From Saccharopolyspora sp. SCSIO 74807 (lineage in GTDB: Bacteria > Actinomycetota > Actinomycetes > Mycobacteriales > Pseudonocardiaceae): 64,000 bases of DNA. Position numbers and translations under genes: made by a program. The notes beneath the pieces were generated by a model, which was not told the origin of the DNA, made no database searches, and saw only the letters and a list, made by a program, of their open reading frames with translations. Below, in pieces: positions 25,203 to 34,888 of this stretch (its first letter is position 1; every line of letters begins with the position of its first letter). The stretch lies in assembly GCF_037023755.1 (NCBI RefSeq), contig NZ_CP146100.1, forward strand, positions 1,490,501 through 1,554,500. Reading direction: 5' to 3'.

Positions 25203-25715
25203 TCAGTCCCGGAAAACGACCCACTTCAGCATCACGAAGTTGATCAGCGTGCCGAAGCCCTGCGCGATCACCCAGAACAACGTGAACTGCCACGCCTGCT
25301 GGGCGTCGAACAACACCACCAGCAGCTGGTTCGACCCCATGTTCACGAAGAACGTCACGGTGTAGACGATCGCGAACGCCCCGGCCTTGGCCTTCGAGTT
25401 GCCGGTGCTGGCGCCGCTGAAGGTGTACTTCCGGTTGATCAGGTACGAGGTGGTGGTGCCGAGGATGAACGAGATCGACTTGGACAACCACACCGGGAAC
25501 CCGGCCAGGCCGAGCAGCAGCGAATAGGTGCCGAAGTCGATCAGCGCGCAACCGCCGCCGATCACCACGAACCGCAGGAGCTGCTGGAACAGCCCGAGTT
25601 GTGCTGATTCCCCGGATTGTGCTGGTCCGGAGCCCGCTGCGTCCGCCCCGGCGGAGCCATCGCCCTCGGGACGGTCGCCCTTGGGGCCCTCGGTCTCGGT
25701 GTCGGCCACGGCCAC
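25203..25715 (-). CDS. GtrA-family membrane protein (Rv3789-like)
   Basis: A 170-residue protein with a ~40-residue polar N-terminal extension and four membrane helices of the GtrA domain ([41 protein letters not shown], and two more). The gene lies next to dprE1, as Rv3789 does in M. tuberculosis. There it was first proposed to flip decaprenyl-phospho-arabinose and later to help recruit an arabinosyltransferase. Its GTG at 25715 has GAGGTGA upstream and is divergent from dprE1a, so the ~170-bp gap serves both. Confidence 0.85.
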   Translation of the reverse strand: MAVADTETEGPKGDRPEGDGSAGADAAGSGPAQSGESAQLGLFQQLLRFVVIGGGCALIDFGTYSLLLGLAGFPVWLSKSISFILGTTTSYLINRKYTFSGASTGNSKAKAGAFAIVYTVTFFVNMGSNQLLVVLFDAQQAWQFTLFWVIAQGFGTLINFVMLKWVVFRD

Positions 25716-25872
25716 TGGGTCACCTCAAGAGTCGTCAACGACAGGCCGGGAAGATCGACGACGCACAGGCGCCACTGATCCCCGAAAAGTGTAACGGCGC
25801 ACCTATTTACGGCACTCGCCGCCCGTGCTTCAGCGGGCGACTACCCGGCAGTACCGGGGGATGCCGCGCGGA

Positions 25873-25878
25873 TAGACT
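25873..25878 (+). promoter_or_regulatory. Candidate -10 (TAGACT) for leaderless dprE1a
   Basis: TAGACT ends 7 nt before the GTG at 25886, and no ribosome site precedes that GTG. This fits leaderless transcription of the dprE1a-dprE1b-dprE2 operon. Confidence 0.45.
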
Positions 25879-25885
25879 CGGCTGG

Positions 25886-27292
25886 GTGGGATCGGTACAG
25901 CAGCAGCACGCCGACGGCGACTCCGCCGGCGGTCCGGCCGCTGCGCAGGCACGGCGGCTGACCGGCTGGGGCCGCACGGCGCCGAGCACGGCGCGGGTGC
26001 TGAGCACACCGGACGTGGACGTGCTCGCCAAGGCGGTCCGCGAAGCCGGTGCGCGCGGCGTCATCGCCCGCGGGCTCGGCCGCAGCTACGGCGACCCGGC
26101 GCAGAACGCGGGCGGCACCGTCATCGACATGACCGCGCTGGACCGGGTGCACCAGGTCGACGCCGACGCGGCGACCGTGGTGACCGACGCCGGTGTCTCG
26201 CTGGACGCGCTGATGCGCCGCCTGCTGCCGTTCGGCCTGTGGATCCCGGTGCTGCCGGGCACCCGCCAGGTCACCGTCGGCGGCGCGATCGGTGCCGACA
26301 TCCACGGCAAGAACCACCACTCGCAGGGTTCGTTCGGCAGCCACGTGCTGTCGCTGGACCTGCTCACCGCCGACGGTTCGGTGCGCACGCTGACGCCGCA
26401 GGGCGAGGGGTCGGAGCTGTTCTGGGCGACCGTCGGCGGCATGGGGCTGACCGGCATCGTGCTGCGCGCGACGATCCGCCTCAAGCGCGTCGAAACGGCT
26501 TACTTCCTGGTCGACAACGTGCGGACGAAGAACCTCGACGAACTGCTCGAGCACTTCACCGACGGCTCCGACGCGAACTACACCTATTCCGTCGCCTGGT
26601 TCGACTCGCTGGCGCGCGGCGACGCGATGGGCCGGGCGCTGCTGACCCGCGGCAACTCCGCCAAGGTGGAGGACCTGCCGCGCAAGCTGCGCAAGGACCC
26701 GTTGAAGTTCAACGCGCCGCAGTTGATGACCGCTCCGGCGATCTTCCCGAACGGGCTGGTGAACCGCCGCACGATCACCGCCTTCAACGAGGTCTGGTAC
26801 CGCAAGGCGCCGACGCGGTTCGGCCAGGTCCAGAACATCACCCAGTTCTTCCACCCGCTGGACCTGGTCGGCGAGTGGAACCGGGTGTACGGCTCGAACG
26901 GTTTCCTGCAGTACCAGTTCATGGTGCCGTTCGGGCAGGAGGCGGTGTTCCGCCGCTGCGTCGAGAAGATCAGCGCCTCCGGGCACGCATCGTTCCTGAA
27001 CGTGCTCAAGACGTTCGGCCCGGGCAACCCGGCACCGATGTCGTTCCCCGGTGAAGGCTGGACGCTGACCGTCGACATCCCGGTCACGCCGGGGCTGGAC
27101 CGGCTCTGCCGCGAGCTCGACGACCTGGTGCTCGCGGCGAGCGGCCGGTTGTACCTGGCCAAGGAGTCGCGGACGACGGCGGAGATGATCGAGCGGATGT
27201 ACCCGCGCATCCACGAGTGGCGCAAGATCCGCGCCTCGGTCGACCCCGAGGGCGTGTTCCATTCCGACCTGTCCCGGAGGTTGAGCCTGTGA
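25886..27292 (+). CDS. dprE1: Decaprenylphosphoryl-ribose 2'-oxidase DprE1, copy a (Thr at the Cys387 position)
   Basis: A 468-residue FAD enzyme of the VAO/oxidase family that oxidises decaprenyl-phospho-ribose at C2', the first half of epimerisation to arabinose. FAD-binding motifs are visible: [28 protein letters not shown] and [13 protein letters not shown]. The catalytic lysine is in [11 protein letters not shown]. In the substrate pocket it reads GWTLTVDIP, so the Cys that benzothiazinones attack in the mycobacterial enzyme is Thr (codon 27068-27070). The N-terminus is ~15 residues longer than in copy b. The stop overlaps the GTG of copy b (GTGA). Confidence 0.9.
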   Translation: MGSVQQQHADGDSAGGPAAAQARRLTGWGRTAPSTARVLSTPDVDVLAKAVREAGARGVIARGLGRSYGDPAQNAGGTVIDMTALDRVHQVDADAATVVTDAGVSLDALMRRLLPFGLWIPVLPGTRQVTVGGAIGADIHGKNHHSQGSFGSHVLSLDLLTADGSVRTLTPQGEGSELFWATVGGMGLTGIVLRATIRLKRVETAYFLVDNVRTKNLDELLEHFTDGSDANYTYSVAWFDSLARGDAMGRALLTRGNSAKVEDLPRKLRKDPLKFNAPQLMTAPAIFPNGLVNRRTITAFNEVWYRKAPTRFGQVQNITQFFHPLDLVGEWNRVYGSNGFLQYQFMVPFGQEAVFRRCVEKISASGHASFLNVLKTFGPGNPAPMSFPGEGWTLTVDIPVTPGLDRLCRELDDLVLAASGRLYLAKESRTTAEMIERMYPRIHEWRKIRASVDPEGVFHSDLSRRLSL

Positions 27293-28653
27293 CCGCTGCG
27301 TTGCAGAACCGCACGCTGATGGGCTGGGCGCGCACCGCGCCGACCCAGGCCCGCGTGCTGAGCACCCGCGATGTCGAGGCGATCGCCCGCGCCGTGCGCG
27401 AGAGCGACGAGCGCGGTGTGATCGCCCGCGGCCTGGGCCGCAGCTACGGCGATCCCGCGCAGAACGCGGGCGGCGTCGTCGTCGACATCACCCCGCTGGA
27501 CCGCATCCACGACATCGACCCCGATTCGGCGCTGGTGGACGTGGACGCGGGCGTGAGCCTGGACCAGCTGATGAAGGCCGCGCTGCCCTACGGCCTGTGG
27601 GTTCCGGTGCTGCCGGGCACCCGCCAGGTGACCATCGGCGGCGCGATCGCCAACGACATCCACGGCAAGAACCACCACAGCGCGGGCAGCTTCGGCAACC
27701 ACGTGGTGTCGATGGACCTGCTCACCGCGGACGGCGAAGTCCGCACCCTGACGCCGGACGGCGCCGAGTCCGAGCTGTTCTGGGCCACCGTGGCGGGCAT
27801 CGGCCTGACCGGCATCCTGCTGCGCGCCAAGATCCGGATGACCCGGACCGAGACCGCGTACTTCATCGCGGACACCGATCAGACCGCCGACCTGGACGAG
27901 ACGATCGCGCTGTTCGACGACGGCTCGGACGAGAAGTACACCTACTCCTCGGCCTGGTTCGACTCGATCTCCACCGGGTCGAAGCTGGGCCGCGCCGCGT
28001 TCGGCCGCGGTTCGCTGGCCACCGTCGACCAGCTGCCGAAGAAGCTGCGCGCGGACCCGCTGAAGTTCGACGCCCCGCAACTGCTGACGCTGCCGGACGT
28101 GTTCCCGCCGCGGCTGGGCAACAAGCTCACGTTCAGCACGATCGGCGAGCTGTACTACCGCAAGACCCCGAAGCGCGGCCGGGACCAGATCCAGAACATC
28201 AGCGCCTTTTACCACATGCTCGACCTCATCGGTGAGTGGAGCAGGGCGTACGGTTCGCAGGGCTTCGCGCAATACCAGTTCTCCGTGCCGTACGGCAAGG
28301 AGGAGGACCTCAAGCGGATCATCCGCAAGATCGCGCACTCCGGGCACGTCTCGTTCCTCAACGTCATCAAGAAGATGGGCGAGGGCAACCGGGGCCTGCT
28401 GTCCTACCCGCACCCCGGCTGGATGGTGTGCCTGGACTTCCCGATCGTGGACGGGCTGAGCCGGTTCTGCACCGAGCTGGACGAGGAAGTGCTCTCGCTC
28501 GGCGGCCGCCTGTACACCGCGAAGGACTCGCGGACCACCGCGGAGACGTTCCACAAGATGTATCCGCGGGTCGAGGAGTTCCGCAAGATCCGCCAATCCG
28601 TTGACCCCCGAGGCGTTTTCGCCTCAGACATGAGCCGGAGGCTCGAGCTGTGA
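27289..28653 (+). CDS. dprE1: Decaprenylphosphoryl-ribose 2'-oxidase DprE1, copy b (Cys retained)
   Basis: A 454-residue second DprE1, closest in pattern to the M. tuberculosis enzyme. It has [47 protein letters not shown] and a C-terminus [11 protein letters not shown] like that of Rv3790. The pocket reads GWMVCLDFP with Cys kept (codon 28429-28431). GGAGG lies 8 nt before the GTG, which overlaps the stop of copy a; its own stop overlaps the start of dprE2. All three are thus coupled. With DprE2 it makes decaprenyl-phospho-arabinose at the membrane. Copy b is the more likely canonical partner. Confidence 0.93.
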   Translation: MTAALQNRTLMGWARTAPTQARVLSTRDVEAIARAVRESDERGVIARGLGRSYGDPAQNAGGVVVDITPLDRIHDIDPDSALVDVDAGVSLDQLMKAALPYGLWVPVLPGTRQVTIGGAIANDIHGKNHHSAGSFGNHVVSMDLLTADGEVRTLTPDGAESELFWATVAGIGLTGILLRAKIRMTRTETAYFIADTDQTADLDETIALFDDGSDEKYTYSSAWFDSISTGSKLGRAAFGRGSLATVDQLPKKLRADPLKFDAPQLLTLPDVFPPRLGNKLTFSTIGELYYRKTPKRGRDQIQNISAFYHMLDLIGEWSRAYGSQGFAQYQFSVPYGKEEDLKRIIRKIAHSGHVSFLNVIKKMGEGNRGLLSYPHPGWMVCLDFPIVDGLSRFCTELDEEVLSLGGRLYTAKDSRTTAETFHKMYPRVEEFRKIRQSVDPRGVFASDMSRRLEL

Positions 28654-29411
28654 TTGACGCCGTTGGCAACCCGCAGTCCCTGTTCATCCTCGGCGGTACC
28701 TCCGACATCGCGCTGGCGACCGCGGAGCGGTACGCGAACCAGCGCCCGCTGCGGATCGTGCTGGCCGCGCGCCCGGAGGAGGCCGAGCTGGTCGAAGCCG
28801 CGGCCGAGCGGCTGCGCAAGACCGGCAGCACGGTCAGCACCATCGAGTTCGAGGCCCGCGACCCGGAAACGCACGGCGAGGTGGTCGAGAAGGCGTTCGC
28901 CGACGGCGACATCGACGTCACCCTGGTCGCGTTCGGCGTGCAGCTGGACAACGAGAAGTGCTGGACCGACCCGGCGGCCGCGCGGCTGACCGCGGAGGTC
29001 AACTACGTGGCGCCGATGTCGCTGGGCGTGCACCTGGCGGAGAAGCTGCGCAAGCAGGGCCACGGGCACCTGGTGATGATGGCTTCGCCCGCCGGTGAGC
29101 GCGCGCGCCGGACGAACTTCGTCTACGGCTCCGCCAAGGGCGGCATCGACCTGTTCTACTCCGGCCTGACCTACGCGCTGTCCGACTCGGGCGTGAAGGT
29201 CACGGTCGTGCGCCCGAACTTCGTGAAGACGAAGCTGACCGAGGGCATGAAGCCCGCGCCGATGGCGCAGACGCCGGAGCAGGTCGGCGCCGCGATCGTC
29301 GACGCGGTCCGCAAGGGCAAGGAGTCCATCTGGGTCCCGGCGCAGATGCGCTGGGTGATGACCGTGCTGCGGCACCTGCCGCGGGCGATCTTCCGCAAGC
29401 TGTCGTTCTGA
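28650..29411 (+). CDS. dprE2: Decaprenylphosphoryl-2-keto-erythro-pentose reductase DprE2
   Basis: A 253-residue classical short-chain dehydrogenase, same length as Rv3791. The NADH loop is [16 protein letters not shown]; the catalytic Tyr and Lys are in YGSAKGGID; the Ser is in MMASPAGE. It reduces the keto intermediate made by DprE1 to decaprenyl-phospho-arabinose, the sole arabinose donor for the Emb enzymes. The GTG overlaps the dprE1b stop. A U-tract terminator follows at 29430-29468. No aftA gene follows here, unlike in mycobacteria. Confidence 0.93.
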   Translation: MIDAVGNPQSLFILGGTSDIALATAERYANQRPLRIVLAARPEEAELVEAAAERLRKTGSTVSTIEFEARDPETHGEVVEKAFADGDIDVTLVAFGVQLDNEKCWTDPAAARLTAEVNYVAPMSLGVHLAEKLRKQGHGHLVMMASPAGERARRTNFVYGSAKGGIDLFYSGLTYALSDSGVKVTVVRPNFVKTKLTEGMKPAPMAQTPEQVGAAIVDAVRKGKESIWVPAQMRWVMTVLRHLPRAIFRKLSF

Positions 29412-29429
29412 TCGAGCCGCTCGATCCGC

Positions 29430-29468
29430 CGGGCCGCCGGGGCTTTTCGCTCCGGCGGCCCGCTTTTT
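29430..29468 (+). terminator. Intrinsic terminator of the dprE operon
   Basis: A perfect 11-bp stem CGGGCCGCCGG (29430-29440) with CCGGCGGCCCG (29452-29462), an 11-nt loop and a CTTTTTC tail. It starts 19 nt after the dprE2 stop. Confidence 0.88.
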
Positions 29469-29475
29469 CCACACG

Positions 29476-29654
29476 AGTCCACTGTGGACTTAAATGTTCG
29501 GCCGGTGCGCCGCCCCGCGGCCGCGGTGGTGCAACCGGCGACGGCGGCGATCGTCCGGAGGCGTGGACGGATCAGCGCGTGCAGCGCCAGTAGCGTGCCG
29601 AGCACCGCCACGATCTGCAGCGCGTCCCGTTCCACCATCGACGGGCCGAGCGCG
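29476..29654 (-). other. Possible decayed fragment of a membrane protein gene
   Basis: On the minus strand one frame reads like part of a membrane helix protein (ALGPSMVERDALQIVAVLG, LLALHALIRPRLR), and an adjacent frame just upstream gives AWVSGIL. This is as if a frameshift separates them. There is no ribosome site or intact start. It could equally be chance in GC-rich DNA. Confidence 0.2.
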
Positions 29655-29669
29655 CTCGCAAGATGCCGC

Positions 29670-30545
29670 TCACCCAGGCGTCGGCTGCTCGGCGGTGCGC
29701 TCGCTGCCCTCCGAGGTGAGCCGGGACAACAGGTGCATGGCCGCCTCCGAAGAGGATCCCGGCTCGGTGGTGTAGACGTACACGCTCTGATCGGGATCGC
29801 CGTTGGGCGTCAGCGCCTGGTACCGGACGGTGAGGTCGCCGACCAGCGGGTGGTGGTAGCCCTTCGTCCCGGTCGTGCGCAGGTGCACCTTGTTGTCCGA
29901 CCAGCAGCGGCGGAACTTCTCGCTGTGGATGGACAGCTCCCCGATCAGCGCGCTGAGCTTCGGATCGTCCGGGTTGCGGCCCGCGTCCAGCCGCAGCATC
30001 GCCACCGTGTCCGCGGCCACCGCGTCCCAGTCCGCGTAGAGCTCGGGTGCGTGCGGGTCGAAGAACACGAACCGCGCCTGGTTGCGCCGCTGCGCCGGAA
30101 GCGCGTTGAAGTCGGTGATCAGCGCCGCGGCGATCCGGTTGTGCGCGAGCACGTCCAGCCGCCGCCCGAGCACGAACGCCGGTGAGCAGACCTGGTCGAG
30201 GCTGCGCACCAGGTCCAGCGTGGCCGGAGCCACGCGCTGCGGCTTCGGCCGCCGCTTGCGTTCCGGGCCGGGGCGGGCCAGGTCGAACAGGTGGCTGCGC
30301 TCGGCATCGTTCAGCCGCAGCGCGCCGGCCAGCGCGTCGAGCACTTCGGCCGAGGCGGTGGTGCTGCGGCCCTGCTCCAGGCGGGTGCAGTAGTCGACGC
30401 TCACGCCGGCGAGCCGGGCGAGTTCTTCGCGCCGCAGCCCCGGAACCCGTCGCCTGCCGGTGTCCGGCAGGCCCAGCTCCGCCGGGTCCACCCTGGCCCG
30501 GCAGGACCGCAGGAACCCCGAAAGAGCGGTGCGCTGTGGACTCAT
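29670..30545 (-). CDS. XRE-family transcriptional regulator with MmyB-like ligand-binding domain
   Basis: A 291-residue protein. The N-terminal helix-turn-helix (residues ~10-85: LPDTGRRRVPGLRREELARLAGVS, then YCTRLEQGR) is followed by an MmyB-type C-terminal domain (VLGRRLDVLAHNRIAAAL, the PDDPKLSALIGEL stretch, and GTKGYHHPLVGDLTVRY near the end). Members usually sit divergent from a short-chain dehydrogenase gene and repress it, with a fatty-acid-like ligand as the signal. That arrangement is seen here: the SDR starts at 30801. The palindrome between them would be its simplest target, but its ends look more like a mobile element. Confidence 0.88.
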   Translation of the reverse strand: MSPQRTALSGFLRSCRARVDPAELGLPDTGRRRVPGLRREELARLAGVSVDYCTRLEQGRSTTASAEVLDALAGALRLNDAERSHLFDLARPGPERKRRPKPQRVAPATLDLVRSLDQVCSPAFVLGRRLDVLAHNRIAAALITDFNALPAQRRNQARFVFFDPHAPELYADWDAVAADTVAMLRLDAGRNPDDPKLSALIGELSIHSEKFRRCWSDNKVHLRTTGTKGYHHPLVGDLTVRYQALTPNGDPDQSVYVYTTEPGSSSEAAMHLLSRLTSEGSERTAEQPTPG

Positions 30546-30694
30546 ACCACCAGTGTGCCCTGCGCAGGCGGGCCGAGGGACCGCTCGGGTGGGACGGTTC
30601 TTCCCCCGATGAGCGGGGCCTGCTCAGCCGCCCGAATCGGGTCGCCGAGCTGCTTCCGTGGTGTTCGTCCGGCCGGCACGGCCGGAGGATCTTA

Positions 30695-30781
30695 GAACCT
30701 GTCTTTGAACTTGGCGGTCCGGGTGTGTGCCCAGGTTCCGCTACCCGGACACCTCCGCACAACAAGTTCAAAGACAGGCAC
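30695..30781. mobile_element. 87-bp MITE-like palindromic element with TTA duplication
   Basis: Terminal inverted repeats of 19 bp with two mismatches: the perfect core CCTGTCTTTGAACTTG (30698-30713) is mirrored at 30763-30778, and the outermost bases are G and C. The element is flanked by TTA on both sides (30692-30694, 30782-30784), and even CTTAG occurs on both sides. An inner stem GTCCGGGT/ACCCGGAC (30717-30724, 30743-30750) makes most of it fold back. No coding capacity. IS5-type elements that duplicate TNA have comparable ends, so it is probably a non-autonomous relative. An operator role cannot be excluded. Confidence 0.6.
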
Positions 30782-30800
30782 TTAGGAGAGGAATTCGGCA

Positions 30801-31628
30801 ATGGCAACGTGGTTCATCACCGGCGCGGCTCGCGGTCTCGGCGCGGAGATCGTCCGTGCCGCGCTCGCCCGCGGCAACGACGTCGTGGCCGCAGCCCGCG
30901 ACCCGCGCAAGCTCCCGGCCGACCTGCGGGACTCGGAGCAGGTGCTCGGCGTGCAGCTGGACGTGACGCGCCGTGCGGACGTCCCCGCCGCGATCGACGC
31001 GGCGATCGACCGGTTCGGCGGGATCGACGTGCTGGTCAACAACGCCGGTCGCGGCCTGCTGGGCGCGCTGGAGGAACTGTCCGACCAGGAGGTCCGCTCG
31101 CTGTTCGAGCTGAACGTGTTCGGCCTGCTGAACACGACCCGCGCGGCGCTGCCCGCGTTGCGCGAGTCCGGCGGCCGCATCGTGCACATCGGTTCCCGCG
31201 GCGGATTCGAGGGCGAGCCGGGCGCGGGCGCGTACAACGCCACGAAGTTCGCAGTGGCCGGGATCAGCGAGGCGCTGGCGGCGGAACTGGCACCGCTGGG
31301 CGTGCAGAGCATGGTCGTCGAGCCGGGTACTTTCCGGACGGACTTCCTGGACGGCAGCTCGCTGTCGCGGCCCGCGAACCCCCTCGCGGTCTACGACGGC
31401 ACTCCCGCGCACGACACCCTGGACTGGGCGGCCGCCACGAACCATGCTCAGCTCGGCGACCCGATGCTCGCCGCGCGGTTCATCTGCGAGGTGACCGAGC
31501 AGGAGAAGCTCCCCGGGCACCTGCCGGTCGGCGCGGACGCGATCGAACGGCTCGATGTGAAGCTCGCGGCGTTGCGCGGGGATCTCGACCAGTGGCGGGA
31601 AGCGGCGGCGGCCACCGCCGCGGAGTGA
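30801..31628 (+). CDS. Short-chain dehydrogenase/reductase
   Basis: A 275-residue classical SDR. The cofactor loop is ITGAARGLGAEI, the structural motif NNAG, the catalytic Ser in IGSRGGF, and YNATK as the active-site Tyr and Lys. Length and C-terminal part (PGTFRTDFL) match reductases commonly paired with MmyB-type regulators. AGGAGAGG lies 10-17 nt before the ATG and abuts the right end of the MITE-like element, so the promoter must lie in or left of that element. Substrate unknown; probably a small carbonyl compound. Confidence 0.88.
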   Translation: MATWFITGAARGLGAEIVRAALARGNDVVAAARDPRKLPADLRDSEQVLGVQLDVTRRADVPAAIDAAIDRFGGIDVLVNNAGRGLLGALEELSDQEVRSLFELNVFGLLNTTRAALPALRESGGRIVHIGSRGGFEGEPGAGAYNATKFAVAGISEALAAELAPLGVQSMVVEPGTFRTDFLDGSSLSRPANPLAVYDGTPAHDTLDWAAATNHAQLGDPMLAARFICEVTEQEKLPGHLPVGADAIERLDVKLAALRGDLDQWREAAAATAAE

Positions 31629-31753
31629 GCGCGCTGCGGGGAAACCCTTGAACCGGGACGAATCTCCGGGGTATTTCCGCAGATCAGACGATCGTAATCG
31701 GATAGCAATCCAACCACGGAAAAGCATTCACGCTGGTCAGCGATCAACGAAAC

Positions 31754-34700
31754 GTGGGCTTATTTTCACGTTCCTCGCGTGCCGGTGCCGCGCTGCTCGC
31801 GGCGCTCGGCGGCTTGACCCTGCTGCTCGGCGTGTTGGCGGTGCTGGCTCCGGTCCGCGCCGACGACCCGGTGGTGCGCTGGCCGAAAGCCGATGCTCCG
31901 GCATCGTCGACGGTGCTGCCGCTATCGCCGTACCGGCCGCTGGAGTTCGACGCGACGATCCCGTGCGGGGCGTTGCACGCGGTGGACGCGCAGGACGGCA
32001 CGGCGTTGAGCACGTCGCCGGAAGGACCCGGCCTGCGCGTCACCGCAGGCTCCGGGACCGTCCACTTCGGATACGGCGTGGACGAACTGCTGGCCGAGCC
32101 GCTGCCCGCGGGCGACTGCGCTTACCGGGTGCACGCCGACGCGGGCGGCGTGCAGGTGCTGCGCGACGGCCACGAGCTGGTGTCCCGGCCGGACCTGCTG
32201 CCGCCCCAGGTGGCCGAACTGGCCAGTGACGTCCCCGGCGCTCCCGGGCTCGGCGTCGAGCTGCACACCGACGCGCGCTACGAATCCGGCCCCACCGCGG
32301 TGAAAACGGTGCTGCTGATCGCGCACGCGTGCTGCCTGGCGCTGCTGCTGGTGCTGGCCTGGCGGCGATGGCGCGGCACGCAGTCGATGCACCGCCTGCG
32401 GGTTCCCCGGCCGGCACCGGCGGACGCGGTCGTGGTGCTGGTCTCGGTGGCGTGGGTGCTGCTCGGACCGGCCAACATGGACGACGGCTGGTACATGATG
32501 ATGGCCCGCAACGCCGAGGCTTCCGGCTACCTCGGCAACTTCGTCTACATGTACAACGCCACGGAGAACCCCTTCGGGCTCAGCCAGTACATGCTGCAGG
32601 TCTGGGGCTGGCTCGGCGGATGGTCGCTGTGGTGGATGCGGCTGGTGCCGACGCTCTGCGGCCTCGCGACGTGGGCGCTGCTGCGGGTGTTGCTGGCGAC
32701 GATGCTCGGCCGGACGGCGAACCTGCGGGCGGTGCCGTGGGCGCTGCTGGTCGCGCACCTGGTCTGGTACCTGCCTTACGGCACCACGCTGCGTCCGGAG
32801 CCGGTGATCGTGCTGTTCGCGGCGGCGACGCTGGTGTTCGCCGAGGCGGCGCGGGCGCAGCGGTCGGTCGGGGCGCTGGCCGCGGGCACGGTGTGCGCCA
32901 CGCTCGCGGTCACCGCCTCGCCGTCCGGGGTGGTCGCGGCCGCACCGCTGCTGCTGAGCGTGCCCTGGGTGCTGCGCTGGCTGCGCGAGCAGAGCTGGGC
33001 GGAGCGGGCCGGGGTGCTGCTGCTGGCCGCGGCATCGGCCTCGGTGATCGTGCCCGTGGGCTTCGCCGACGCGACGCTCGGCGACGTCCTCGAGGCCACC
33101 GACGTGCACAAGTGGTACTACCTGTCGTTCTCCTGGTACGAGGAGTTCGAGCACTACAACACGCTGCTGAACACCGCGGGCTGGGCGCGGCGGCTGCCGG
33201 TGCTGCTCGCGCTGGGCGTGCTGGCCGTGGTCACCGTCGCCAGCGGGCGCGGCGGCATGGGGCGTGACCCGATCCGGCGGCTCGTGCTCACCAGCGCGAT
33301 CACCACCGCCATGGCGCTCGGCCTGATCGCGCTGAGCCCGACGAAGTGGGTGAACCACTTCCACTCCATCGCCGCCGCTCCGACGGTGCTGCTCGCGGCC
33401 GTGCTGCTGCGATCCCCGCTGCCGCGGCGGGCCGGGGCGGTGATCAGCATCGGCAGCGTCCTGGTGCTGATCGGCGCGGTGTCGCTGAGCTTCGCCGGGA
33501 AGAACTGGTGGATCCCGTTCACCGACGCCGGACAGCGGTTCGGCAACCACGTGAACCCGGCCGCCGACGACCAACTCCCGCACATCGGCCCGCTCTTCCT
33601 GCACAACCCGCTGCCGTGGCTGGCGCTCGCGCTGGGCACGTGGTTGTGGGCGCGTTGGCGACGCCGGTCCGGCAAGCTCGTGCGGATCAGCGCGGACCGG
33701 GCCGTGCTGGTGACCGCCTCGCTCGGCTCGGTGCTGCTGATGGGCGCGCTGTTCGTGTACGCGCCGATCGCGCAGGCACCGGGGTGGACGGTGGCGCGCA
33801 GCGGGATGCAGACCGCCTTCGGCGACGGGTGCGGGCTGGCTTCCGATGCGCGGGTGCAGCTGCCGGTGCAGCGGCAGCTCGGTGCTCCCGTGGGGCAGGC
33901 CGAGGTGTACGACGATTTCGCGGGCTCCGGCGCCCAGCCTCCGATTCCGACGAGCCCGTGGGGTTCGCCCACCGCGCTCTGGCACGACGCGCGCCCGGAC
34001 GGCACCACGCCGAGCGTCGGCAAGCTCGTCACCCCGTGGTACCCGCTGGCAGGCGAGGGCACGAACATCACCGTGCCCGTCGCTGGCGGGCTCGAGGGGC
34101 AGGAATTGCGCGTCGAGTTCGGGCACGCCGCGGGTGACGGCTTCACCGTCACCGGCTCCGCGGAACTGACGCCGGACCTGCGGCGCTCGGCACTGCGCGA
34201 ATGGCAGCAGGTTTCCGCGCCGGTGCCGCAGGCTCGACCGGACGCCGCCAGGGTGGTGGCCGTCGACCGGATCACCGGCGCGAACAGCTGGCTCGCGGTC
34301 GCCGAGCCGAAGGCCACCGAATCCCGGCCCGTCACCGAGGTCACCCGCGGGCGCACGGTGTTCGCCAACCACATCGCCGCGCCGCTGTGGCCGTGCGTGA
34401 ACCAGGTGTCGGTGCACAACGGCATCACCGAGACGCCCGAGGTCCGGCTGACCGCCGACGAAGGCTTGCCGTCGGAATGGCTGGACAACATCAGCAACCT
34501 GCCGTGGGCCGGCGCGTGGGTGCAGACCTCGCGAACGTGGGTGCAGACCAAGCTGCCCGCCGAACTGCCCGGCGGACCGCCCCGGCTGCCGTGGGGGAAC
34601 GTGTTCGTGAACCGCTACCTGCACCCGGTCGGCCAGTACGACCTCGACGTGCGGCAGGTGACGCGGCAGGGGTGGACGCGGCTGCCGACCCTCGCGGACA

Positions 34701-34771
34701 ACGACTACGGGGACATCGACGGCAATGCGGGCGTGCAGCGCTCCGACCGGGACGGCGATGCGCGGGACTAG
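31754..34771 (+). CDS. Arabinosyltransferase, Emb paralogue 2
   Basis: A 1005-residue GT-C protein about 90 residues shorter than the mycobacterial Emb proteins. A first membrane helix follows a very short N-terminus. The outer N-domain, core helices and C-terminal sugar-binding region are all recognisable. Catalytic stretch: NMDDGWYMMMARNAEASGYLGNF in overlap with ENPFGLSQY. SPTKWVNHFHSIAAAP is in place of the PTKWTHHFG motif. The GTG at 31754 (MGLFSRSSR) has no ribosome site; the AT-rich stretch before it may hold the promoter. The LGFP wall protein gene follows on the same strand. It would add arabinofuranose to arabinan or a related glycan. Confidence 0.85.
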   Translation: MGLFSRSSRAGAALLAALGGLTLLLGVLAVLAPVRADDPVVRWPKADAPASSTVLPLSPYRPLEFDATIPCGALHAVDAQDGTALSTSPEGPGLRVTAGSGTVHFGYGVDELLAEPLPAGDCAYRVHADAGGVQVLRDGHELVSRPDLLPPQVAELASDVPGAPGLGVELHTDARYESGPTAVKTVLLIAHACCLALLLVLAWRRWRGTQSMHRLRVPRPAPADAVVVLVSVAWVLLGPANMDDGWYMMMARNAEASGYLGNFVYMYNATENPFGLSQYMLQVWGWLGGWSLWWMRLVPTLCGLATWALLRVLLATMLGRTANLRAVPWALLVAHLVWYLPYGTTLRPEPVIVLFAAATLVFAEAARAQRSVGALAAGTVCATLAVTASPSGVVAAAPLLLSVPWVLRWLREQSWAERAGVLLLAAASASVIVPVGFADATLGDVLEATDVHKWYYLSFSWYEEFEHYNTLLNTAGWARRLPVLLALGVLAVVTVASGRGGMGRDPIRRLVLTSAITTAMALGLIALSPTKWVNHFHSIAAAPTVLLAAVLLRSPLPRRAGAVISIGSVLVLIGAVSLSFAGKNWWIPFTDAGQRFGNHVNPAADDQLPHIGPLFLHNPLPWLALALGTWLWARWRRRSGKLVRISADRAVLVTASLGSVLLMGALFVYAPIAQAPGWTVARSGMQTAFGDGCGLASDARVQLPVQRQLGAPVGQAEVYDDFAGSGAQPPIPTSPWGSPTALWHDARPDGTTPSVGKLVTPWYPLAGEGTNITVPVAGGLEGQELRVEFGHAAGDGFTVTGSAELTPDLRRSALREWQQVSAPVPQARPDAARVVAVDRITGANSWLAVAEPKATESRPVTEVTRGRTVFANHIAAPLWPCVNQVSVHNGITETPEVRLTADEGLPSEWLDNISNLPWAGAWVQTSRTWVQTKLPAELPGGPPRLPWGNVFVNRYLHPVGQYDLDVRQVTRQGWTRLPTLADNDYGDIDGNAGVQRSDRDGDARD

Positions 34772-34888
34772 CGCCCGGAACCGGGCCGTGCGGCCGAACC
34801 GGTGAATTTGCCGGACGGCGGCAAACCGGCGCGGTGGCCGGTGCGTGCGAGCGGTGACCGTGTCGGACAACAAAAAAGGGGACCCGAC

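Noticed and set aside
29475-29487. Short palindrome GTCCACTGTGGAC after the dprE terminator
   Set aside because: Similar TCCAC/GTGGA palindromes occur elsewhere in the window, including inside genes (for example near 2155), so it is not treated as a specific site.
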